Below are positions 9,377 through 15,426 of a DNA stretch of 64,000 nt, one piece after another (the stretch's first letter is position 1; each line of letters begins with the position of its first letter). Below the pieces are notes generated by a model. That model saw only the letters and a program-made list of their open reading frames with translations, had not been told where the DNA came from and searched no databases. The translations under genes and the position numbers were made by a program. The DNA is from Streptomyces sp. NBC_00237 (lineage in GTDB: Bacteria > Actinomycetota > Actinomycetes > Streptomycetales > Streptomycetaceae), in assembly GCF_026342435.1 (NCBI RefSeq), contig NZ_JAPEMT010000003.1, forward strand, positions 124,001 through 188,000. Reading direction: 5' to 3'.

Positions 9377-10047
9377 TGCCGCATCCTCGGGTCTTCTGTG
9401 GGGTCGGCGTACCTGCGCGGGCAACCGTGGTCGATCGCCTCGGTGCGCAGTTCGTAGTGCCAGGGCTCGTTCTGGTAGATGCGGCACAGCCCGTAGGCGG
9501 CGCCGTGTTCGGACAGCCATGCCGTCGCGGCGGAGCGCCCCAGGTCGACGGCCTCCCCCGACACGTGGGGGGAGGTCTTCGCGGTGGCCACCCAGCGGGC
9601 GGCCTCGGCGGCGGTCCCGTACGTCGAGACCGCCTCGCGGAGCAGTTGGTTCTGGTACCTCGGGGACCGCCAGCCGCTGTTCACCTGGAACACGACCCCG
9701 TCGCCCGAGGCGGCCCTCGCCGCCCGGCGGAGCGCGTCGAGCAGGTCCGCGTCGAGATTGGCTACGGCCGGGACCGCTCCGTCGAAGACCGTCGTACCAC
9801 CGGGAACGACGCCGTCGGCCCCGCCGACCGGTCCGGGGCCCTCGCTGTGGAGGTCGGGCGGGTTCGGTGCGGCCGACGAGAGCGCGGACTTGGCGGCCCG
9901 GCGGGCAAGGAGCGCGGCGAGCACCGCCAGGCCGACCAGCAGGACGACGACGAGGAGCCGGGGAACGCGACGGCGGGGCGGCGTCCGGGTCGCCCGTATC
10001 GCTGACGGGGTGGCCGAGGGCGGGGCCGATGGTGGAGTTCGTGTCAT
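9373..10047 (-). CDS. VanY-like D-alanyl-D-alanine carboxypeptidase (peptidase M15)
   Basis: 224 residues from ATG 10047. A Pro/Thr/Arg-rich cytoplasmic start is followed by one membrane segment (RLLVVVLLVGLAVLAALLA), then an extracytoplasmic M15 domain. That domain carries NSGWRSPRYQNQLL, SPHVSGEAVDLG (H and D zinc ligands, SxHxxGxAxD) and EPWHYEL (catalytic Glu and third ligand His). It should trim the terminal D-Ala from peptidoglycan pentapeptides. It is coupled to the EEP protein downstream and divergent from a VanR/VanS-like two-component system, consistent with a cell-wall stress or glycopeptide response. Confidence 0.9.
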   Translation of the reverse strand: MTRTPPSAPPSATPSAIRATRTPPRRRVPRLLVVVLLVGLAVLAALLARRAAKSALSSAAPNPPDLHSEGPGPVGGADGVVPGGTTVFDGAVPAVANLDADLLDALRRAARAASGDGVVFQVNSGWRSPRYQNQLLREAVSTYGTAAEAARWVATAKTSPHVSGEAVDLGRSAATAWLSEHGAAYGLCRIYQNEPWHYELRTEAIDHGCPRRYADPTEDPRMRQ

Positions 10048-10079
10048 GCAACCAGCCAAGGCGGCACGGTGTTGCGGAC

Positions 10080-10101
10080 GCGTATCCGGTTTTCGATACG
10101 C
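10080..10101. promoter_or_regulatory. Inverted repeat in the divergent carboxypeptidase / response-regulator promoter
   Basis: Arms GCGTATC and GATACGC are perfectly complementary around an 8-nt centre, in the 86-bp spacer between the divergent genes starting at 10047 and 10134. A candidate binding site for the adjacent OmpR-type response regulator, or an overlapping promoter element. A second imperfect element (GACGCC/GGCGTC-like) follows at about 10100-10117. Confidence 0.4.
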
Positions 10102-10133
10102 CGACGATAGGCGTCGGCTCGTAGCCTCGGAGC

Positions 10134-10829
10134 ATGCGAGTGCTGATCGTCGAGGACGAGCCCTATCTGGCGGAAGCCATCCGCGACGCCCTGCGCCTGG
10201 AGGCGATCGCCGCCGACCTCGCGGGCGACGGCGACACCGCTCTGGAACTGCTGAGCGTCAACGCGTACGACATCGCCGTGCTCGACCGGGACGTCCCCGG
10301 CCCCTCCGGCGACGAGATCGCCACCCGCATCGTCGCCTCCGGCAGCGGGATGCCCATCCTGATGCTCACCGCCGCCGACCGCCTCGACGACAAGGCGTCC
10401 GGGTTCGAACTCGGCGCCGACGACTACCTCACGAAGCCCTTCGCGCTCCAGGAACTCGTGCTCAGGCTCAGGGCACTCGACCGCAGGCGCGGCCACAGCA
10501 GACCCCCCGTGCGGCTGCTCGCGGGCCTGCGTCTGGACCCGTTCCGCAGGGAGGTCTACCGCGACGACCGCTATGTCGCCCTCACCCGGAAGCAGTTCGC
10601 CGTACTCGAAGTCCTGGTCTCGGCCGAGGGCGGAGTGGTCAGCGCCGAAGAGCTCCTGGAACGGGCGTGGGACGAGAACGCCGACCCGTTCACCAATGCC
10701 GTACGCATCACGGTTTCGGCCCTGCGCAAACGGCTCGGCGAGCCGTGGATCATCGCCACCGTGCCGGGCGTCGGCTACCGCATCGAGGCGGCACCGGGCG
10801 GCGGACGTGAGGGGGGAGACCGTGGATAG
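10134..10829 (+). CDS. OmpR-family response regulator, VanR-like
   Basis: 231 residues. The receiver domain (1-120) has acidic EDE at 7-9, the phosphoacceptor in AVLDRDVPG at about residue 52, and LTAADRLDDKASG and KPF at the expected positions. The winged-helix effector domain has LTRKQFAVLEVL, NAVRITVSALRKRLGEP and the wing ATVPGVGYRIEA. The sequence closely resembles, from memory, VanR of S. coelicolor and its many Streptomyces paralogues. Context (M15 carboxypeptidase upstream, S11 carboxypeptidase downstream) supports cell-wall control. No vanHAX genes are present in the window, so glycopeptide resistance itself is not implied. Confidence 0.88.
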   Translation: MRVLIVEDEPYLAEAIRDALRLEAIAADLAGDGDTALELLSVNAYDIAVLDRDVPGPSGDEIATRIVASGSGMPILMLTAADRLDDKASGFELGADDYLTKPFALQELVLRLRALDRRRGHSRPPVRLLAGLRLDPFRREVYRDDRYVALTRKQFAVLEVLVSAEGGVVSAEELLERAWDENADPFTNAVRITVSALRKRLGEPWIIATVPGVGYRIEAAPGGGREGGDRG

Positions 10830-11943
10830 GCGGCCCGGTATGAGCGTCCGGGTCAAGCTCACCCTCAGCTATGCCGGATTCCTCATGCTGGCGGGCGTCC
10901 TGCTGATGGCGGCGGTGTGGGTGTTCCTCCTGAGGTACGTCCCCGACCGCGCGATGCTCTACGAGCCCGATGACGGTGACAGGCTCAACGGCGGTGTCTT
11001 CCCCATCCGGTCCGTCCTGCTGGAGGTCTTCGCGCCGAGGGCGACCGCCGTCATGGCGTTCCTGCTGGTGTTCGGGCTGGTGGGCGGCTGGCTCCTCGCC
11101 GGGCGCATGCTCGCCCCCCTGACCCGCATCACCCACGCCACCCGTACGGCCGCGAGCGGGGAACTCGCCCACCGCATCCGGCTGGAGGGCCGCAAGGACG
11201 AGTTCCGGGAACTCGCCGACGCCTTCGACGGCATGCTGGAACGGCTCGAAGCGCACGTCGCCGCGCAGCGGAGGTTCGCGGCCAACGCCTCGCACGAGCT
11301 GCGCACCCCGCTGGCGGTCTCGAAGGCGCTCCTGGAGGTGGCCCGTGCCGATCCGGACCACGACACCGGCGAGATCATCGACCGGCTCCACACCGTCAAC
11401 ACCCGGGCGATCGACCTCACCGAGGCGCTGCTCCTGCTCAGCCGGGCCGAGCAGCGCTCCTTCACCCGCGAACCCGTCGACCTGTCACTCCTGGCGGAAG
11501 AAGCCGCCGAAACGCTCCTCCTGCTCGCGGAGGCACACGGCGTCACCCTGGAGACCGGCGGCGACATCTCCCGCGCGTTCGGCTCGCACGCGTTGCTCCT
11601 GCAACTGACCACGAACCTGGTGCAGAACGCGATCGTGCACAACCTGACCGCGCAGGGCACCGTGTGGGTCACCACGGCCGTCCGCTCCCGGAGCGTGGTG
11701 CTCACCGTCGAGAACACGGGCGAGGTGCTCGATCCCGAGCTGATCCCGACACTCACCGAACCGTTCCAGCGCGGCACCGAGCGCCAACGGGGCGGCAGAC
11801 ACGGGGGCGTCGGGCTCGGTCTGGCGATCGCCAAGACCATCACCCACGCCCACGACGGAACGCTCACCCTCGCCCCGCGCCCCACGGGAGGCATCCTCGT
11901 CACCGTGGAGCTACCGGCCGCCCACCCGCCCGCCGAGGGGTGA
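10822..11943 (+). CDS. Sensor histidine kinase, VanS-like
   Basis: 373 residues from GTG 10822, overlapping the regulator stop by 8 bp, with AGGGGGGAG upstream; ATG 10840 is an alternative. Two membrane helices (about 15-37 and 70-92) flank a very short extracytoplasmic loop containing acidic YEPDDGD. A HAMP linker follows, then the H-box FAANASHELRTPLAVSK, an N-box LTTNLVQNAIVHN, and a G-box GVGLGLAIAK. The short sensor loop is like that of Streptomyces VanS proteins, which sense at the membrane face. It should phosphorylate the regulator encoded just upstream. Confidence 0.88.
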   Translation: MDRRPGMSVRVKLTLSYAGFLMLAGVLLMAAVWVFLLRYVPDRAMLYEPDDGDRLNGGVFPIRSVLLEVFAPRATAVMAFLLVFGLVGGWLLAGRMLAPLTRITHATRTAASGELAHRIRLEGRKDEFRELADAFDGMLERLEAHVAAQRRFAANASHELRTPLAVSKALLEVARADPDHDTGEIIDRLHTVNTRAIDLTEALLLLSRAEQRSFTREPVDLSLLAEEAAETLLLLAEAHGVTLETGGDISRAFGSHALLLQLTTNLVQNAIVHNLTAQGTVWVTTAVRSRSVVLTVENTGEVLDPELIPTLTEPFQRGTERQRGGRHGGVGLGLAIAKTITHAHDGTLTLAPRPTGGILVTVELPAAHPPAEG

Positions 11944-11955
11944 GCGGCGACGGGC

Positions 11956-12030
11956 GAGGGGCCTGCGGGTGTGGCGCCCGCAGGTGAGGGGCCCGCGGGT
12001 GAGAGGTCCGCGGGTAAGAGGTCTGCGGAT
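11956..12030. repeat. Minisatellite, 15 bp x 5, abutting a stop codon
   Basis: Five tandem 15-bp units of the form GAGGGGCCCGCGGGT between two convergent genes. The last unit overlaps the first base of the carboxypeptidase stop codon (plus-strand TCA at 12030-12032). It contains CCCGC/GCGGG pairs, so it may also fold and slow transcription from both sides. Confidence 0.85.
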
Positions 12031-13214
12031 CAACTCTCGTTCGCCCGCTGCTTCTTCAGGGCGAACGCGATGCCGCCGCCCGCAGCGACGACCGCCAGTG
12101 CGACGCCCGTCCAGGCCAGCGCGCCCGACGAACCCCCGTCCCCGGACGCCGTCGGTCCGGTTCCGGCCGCCGTCGTGGTCCTCGGCGACGTGCCGCCCCC
12201 GGCCGGGGGCCGCTGGTTGAGGCTGCCGACGGGGGTGGTGTGCCCCGCCGCCTTGAACCCCCAGTCGAGGAGATCGCGCATCTCGGCGTACACCTCGTCG
12301 TGCTTCTTCTCCTGAGGGTTCATCACCGTCACCAGCAGCGTGCGGCCGTCGCGCGTCGCCGCCTCGGCGAGGGTGTTGCCCGCGTGCGAGGTGTAGCCGT
12401 TCTTGCCGCCGATCAGGCCGGGGTACTTCTCGACGCCACCGATGCCCGACAGCATCCGGTTGGTGTTCGAGATCGCGAACGGCTTGCCCTTCGTCGACGG
12501 GCCGCCGGGGAACTTCGCCTCGGCCGTCGAGCAGTACTCCTTGAAGTCCGCGTTCTTCAGGCCCTCGCGCAGGAACAGCGTCAGATCGTACGCCGACGAG
12601 ACCTGGCCCTCCGCGTCGTAACCGTCGGGGCTGCGTACGTGCGTGTCCTTCGCGCCCAGTGCGTCGGCCCGCTTCTGCATGTCCGCGACGGTCTTGTCGA
12701 CGCCGCCGTTCATCGAGGAGAGCACGTGCACGGCGTCGTTGCCCGAGCGCAGGAACACGCCCCGCCACAGGTCGTCCGTCGTGTACTGCTGCCCGGGAAC
12801 TATGCCGACCGCGCTGCTTCCCGCGCCCATCCCGGTGAGTTCCTCGTCGGTGACCTTGTGGCTGAGGCCGTGCGGGACGGTGGGCAGCACGGTGGCCGCG
12901 AAGAGCATCTTCAGGGTGCTCGCGGGAGGCAGCGGCCAGTGCGCGTTCGACGCGGCGAGGACGTCGCCGCTGTCGGCGTCCGAGACGATCCAGGACAGGG
13001 CCGAAAGTCCCTTCGGCAGCGCGGGCGCCCCCGTTCCGGCCTGCGGCCCTGGCTTGGCGAGTCGCTCCCCGCCGACCGCTGACATCTGAGCGGGCGGGGT
13101 CGGCGGCTTGTCGTCCTTCGCCGCCGCCGGAGAGGCCACGGCGAGGGCGGTGACCGCGCCTGCGGTCAGAGTGACGAACCCGCGCCTGAACTGCGGAGAG
13201 AGGGAGGAGCGCAT
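12030..13214 (-). CDS. D-alanyl-D-alanine carboxypeptidase, peptidase S11 (DacC/PBP5-like)
   Basis: 394 residues. Signal peptide 1-32 ends at ASPAAA. The active-site motifs are in order: STLK (catalytic Ser, SxxK), SGN in LRSGNDAVHVL (SxN), and KNGYT in GGKNGYTSHAGNT, the position usually KTG. A Pro/Thr/Gly linker and a C-terminal hydrophobic anchor (ALAWTGVALAVVAAGGGIAFAL) followed by KKQR place it on the outer face of the membrane. It is a low-molecular-weight PBP that trims pentapeptides. KNG in place of KTG is a mild deviation. It is convergent with the VanS-like kinase gene. Confidence 0.92.
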   Translation of the reverse strand: MRSSLSPQFRRGFVTLTAGAVTALAVASPAAAKDDKPPTPPAQMSAVGGERLAKPGPQAGTGAPALPKGLSALSWIVSDADSGDVLAASNAHWPLPPASTLKMLFAATVLPTVPHGLSHKVTDEELTGMGAGSSAVGIVPGQQYTTDDLWRGVFLRSGNDAVHVLSSMNGGVDKTVADMQKRADALGAKDTHVRSPDGYDAEGQVSSAYDLTLFLREGLKNADFKEYCSTAEAKFPGGPSTKGKPFAISNTNRMLSGIGGVEKYPGLIGGKNGYTSHAGNTLAEAATRDGRTLLVTVMNPQEKKHDEVYAEMRDLLDWGFKAAGHTTPVGSLNQRPPAGGGTSPRTTTAAGTGPTASGDGGSSGALAWTGVALAVVAAGGGIAFALKKQRANES

Positions 13215-13331
13215 CGTCCGAACGTATCGCAGCCGCCCGCCCCCGAGACCCCGTCGGGCTCCCGTGGGGAAGTGGACTTTCCCACGACCGAGGAGGGAAC
13301 GCGCGGCGGCGGGATTCCGTCCCGGCGTTTC

Positions 13332-13778
13332 CTACCGGACCTTGTGGACCGTGGTGTCTTCGGGGTTCAGCCGCCGTCCGTCCGAGGACAGTACTTCCAG
13401 TGGGCGCAGGGGCTTTCCCCGCTCGCGGTCGACCAGTTGGGAGTGCGGCTCGCCGGGGGCGAAGGAGTTCTGCTCGCCCCACTGACGCAGCGCCACGACG
13501 ACCGGGAACAGCGCTTCGCCCTTCGGGGTCAGTACGTATTCGCGATAGGCGCTGCCGTCCGACGCGGGTACGGATTCCAGGACGCCGCCCGCGACGAGGG
13601 TACGCAGTCGGGCGGTGAGGATGTTCTTCGCGACGCCAAGACCGCGCTGGAACTCCCCGAAGCGGCGGCTGCCGTCGAAGGCGTCCCGCACGATCAGCAG
13701 GGACCACCAGTCCCCGATGGCGTCCACCGACCGGGCGACGGGGCATTCGCTGTCGTCGAAGCGCGTCCTGGTGACCAT
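13332..13778 (-). CDS. HxlR-family winged-helix transcriptional regulator
   Basis: 148 residues. Classic HxlR core: ECPVARSVDAIGDWWSLLIV (conserved Cys and GDxWSxLI), RRFGEFQRGLGVAKNILTAR (recognition helix) and YVLTPKGEALFPV. The N-terminal Cys11 may sense redox or electrophiles, as in HypR/QorR relatives. It is divergent from an MFS exporter gene, with an inverted-repeat operator between them, so it probably controls that exporter. Confidence 0.92.
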   Translation of the reverse strand: MVTRTRFDDSECPVARSVDAIGDWWSLLIVRDAFDGSRRFGEFQRGLGVAKNILTARLRTLVAGGVLESVPASDGSAYREYVLTPKGEALFPVVVALRQWGEQNSFAPGEPHSQLVDRERGKPLRPLEVLSSDGRRLNPEDTTVHKVR

Positions 13779-13823
13779 GGCGTCCGTCCCTCGGTCTCTC
13801 GATCGGTCTCTCGGTCTCGAAGT

Positions 13824-13888
13824 GGTTGCAACATGCTACCAGAGGAGGTTACTGTCCTCATCGTCGATGGTGGTAGCAAGTTGAAACC
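13824..13888. promoter_or_regulatory. Inverted-repeat operator between the HxlR and MFS genes
   Basis: GGTTGCAACATGCTACC (13824-13840) and GGTAGCAAGTTGAAACC (13872-13888) are inverted copies of each other with 15 of 17 positions matching, 31 bp apart. The first arm contains the perfect palindrome GTTGCAAC. The pair sits between the divergent starts at 13778 and 13908, the expected location for an HxlR dimer pair controlling both promoters. Confidence 0.65.
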
Positions 13889-13907
13889 AGATGGGTGGGG
13901 AGTGCTG

Positions 13908-15158
13908 ATGCTTGGCGACCGGCGGGGCGCGATACGACAGACCGGCGAACAAGGCCCGGAGGGAGCGGGGTTCGTCCTGTCCCGGGGGGTCGTCGCCCTG
14001 TTCGCCGTCGCCTGCGGGGCGGCCGTGGCCAATGTCTACCTGTCCCAGCCGCTCCTCGTGACCATGGGGCGCGACCTCGCCCTGAGCCCCGCGTTCGTCG
14101 GCGGCGTGGTCACGCTCACGCACGTCGGCTACGGGCTCGGGCTCTTCTTCCTCGTACCGCTGGGTGACATCGCCGACCGCAGACGGCTCGTCGTGGCCCA
14201 ACTCCTGCTCCTGGTGGGGGCCTTGGCGTTGGTGGCCGTCGCCCGCACGGCGGCCGTCTTCCTCGTGGGCCTGGCGGCGACGGGGCTCCTCGCCGTCGTC
14301 ACGCAGACCCTCGTGGCCTTCGCGGCGTCACTGGCCGCCCCCGCCCGGCGCGGACGGGTCGTCGGCCAGGTCACCAGTGGCGTGGTCGTCGGAATCCTGC
14401 TCGCCCGCACCGTGTCCGGCCTCCTGGCGGATCTCGCGGGCTGGCGCTCCGTCTACGTGGTCTCGGCGGCGCTCACCGCGCTGCTGGCCCTGGTCCTGTA
14501 CCGCGTGCTGCCGCGCAGCAGCAAAGCGGCACGCGTGAATCCGCGTAACGCGACATCGACGAACCTCCGTTACGGGCAGCTCCTCCGCTCCACCCTCACG
14601 CTGTTCGCCACCGAGCGCCTGCTCCGTCTCCGGGCCCTGTTCGGCCTGCTGATCTTCGCCGCCTTCAGCACGCTGTGGAGCAGCGTGGCGCTGCCGCTCA
14701 GCGAAGCCCCGTACCACTTCTCCCACAGCGCGATCGGGGCACTCGGGCTGATCGGCGTGGTCGGCGCCCTGGCCGCGACCGCCGCGGGCCGCCTGAACGA
14801 CCGGGGACTCTCCACGCGGACCACCGGCATCGCCCTGGCGCTGCTCGCCGTCTCGTGGCTGCCTCTGGCTCTGGCCCGCAGTTCGCTCTGGGCCCTCGCC
14901 CTCGGGGTGATACTCCTCGACCTCGCCGTCCAGGCGGTCCACGTCACCAACCAGGCCCTGATCCACGCGCTGCGACCGGACGCGGGCAGCCGTCTGATCG
15001 GCGGTTACATGGTCTTCTACTCGATCGGCAGTGCCACCGGCGCCCTCGCCGCGACGTCCCTCTACGCGGTGGCGGGCTGGGGAGCCGTCTGTCTGCTGGG
15101 CGCGGCGTTCAGCTGCCTCGGGCTCGGGGTGTGGGCGTTCACCCGGCACGTCGAGTAG
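13908..15158 (+). CDS. MFS transporter, drug/sugar efflux type
   Basis: 416 residues from ATG 13908, with GGTGGGGAG just upstream; GTG at 13902 is also possible. Twelve hydrophobic segments. N-terminal GAAVANVYLSQPLL and the loop LGDIADRRRL match the DHA-type family whose members begin with NxYxxQPLL. There is a basic cytoplasmic loop at mid-protein (LPRSSKAARVNPRNATS). It is likely an exporter induced through the divergent HxlR regulator. It ends 134 bp before the 19-bp hairpin that formerly terminated gap from the other side. Confidence 0.88.
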   Translation: MLGDRRGAIRQTGEQGPEGAGFVLSRGVVALFAVACGAAVANVYLSQPLLVTMGRDLALSPAFVGGVVTLTHVGYGLGLFFLVPLGDIADRRRLVVAQLLLLVGALALVAVARTAAVFLVGLAATGLLAVVTQTLVAFAASLAAPARRGRVVGQVTSGVVVGILLARTVSGLLADLAGWRSVYVVSAALTALLALVLYRVLPRSSKAARVNPRNATSTNLRYGQLLRSTLTLFATERLLRLRALFGLLIFAAFSTLWSSVALPLSEAPYHFSHSAIGALGLIGVVGALAATAAGRLNDRGLSTRTTGIALALLAVSWLPLALARSSLWALALGVILLDLAVQAVHVTNQALIHALRPDAGSRLIGGYMVFYSIGSATGALAATSLYAVAGWGAVCLLGAAFSCLGLGVWAFTRHVE

Positions 15159-15291
15159 CGGGCAGGCATACGAGGCCGGGCGTACGGAGCGGGCGCCGGG
15201 CTCGGGCGTGCCGGGTGCGGACAAGAGCGTCACGGTCTGCCTGACCACGGGCAGGCTTCCGGCCGATGGCCTGGCCTGCCGTACAGGGGCG

Positions 15292-15333
15292 TGAGGGGTG
15301 GGACGTTCCCGCACGGGAACGTCCCACCCCTCA
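15292..15333. terminator. Perfect 19-bp hairpin; displaced terminator of gap
   Basis: Left arm TGAGGGGTGGGACGTTCCC, 4-nt loop, and an exactly complementary right arm. There is no U-tract, as is usual in actinomycetes. It lies immediately outside the left end of the Tn7-like element. Joining the two flanks at the AGGTG duplication puts this hairpin directly after the gap stop codon (stop, CG, CACCT, hairpin), so it was evidently the gap terminator before insertion. It now lies beyond the tniQ end of the tns operon and can also stop transcripts from the MFS gene. Confidence 0.85.
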
Positions 15334-15337
15334 GGTG
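15333..15337. other. Target-site duplication, left copy (AGGTG)
   Basis: AGGTG here and AGGTG at 22271-22275 directly flank the element. Five bp is the duplication length made by Tn7-type (TnsB/Mu-like) transposases. Confidence 0.85.
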
Positions 15338-15366
15338 TGTAGGTTTCCCATGATCATTGACACTGG
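15338..15366 (+). repeat. Left terminal inverted repeat of the Tn7-like element
   Basis: Begins TGTAGG, with TTGACA at 15357-15362 and CTG after it. Aligns without gaps to the right end over 29 positions, with TAGG, CC, TTGACA and TG conserved. It carries one clear TnsB-type TTGACA site; further left-end sites, expected from Tn7, are not obvious by eye. Confidence 0.8.
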
Positions 15367-15426
15367 TTCCTGTGGGAACGCTGAAATCCGGGCCAGATGC
15401 GCAACGGTTGCGTCGGCCCGGGGCGC

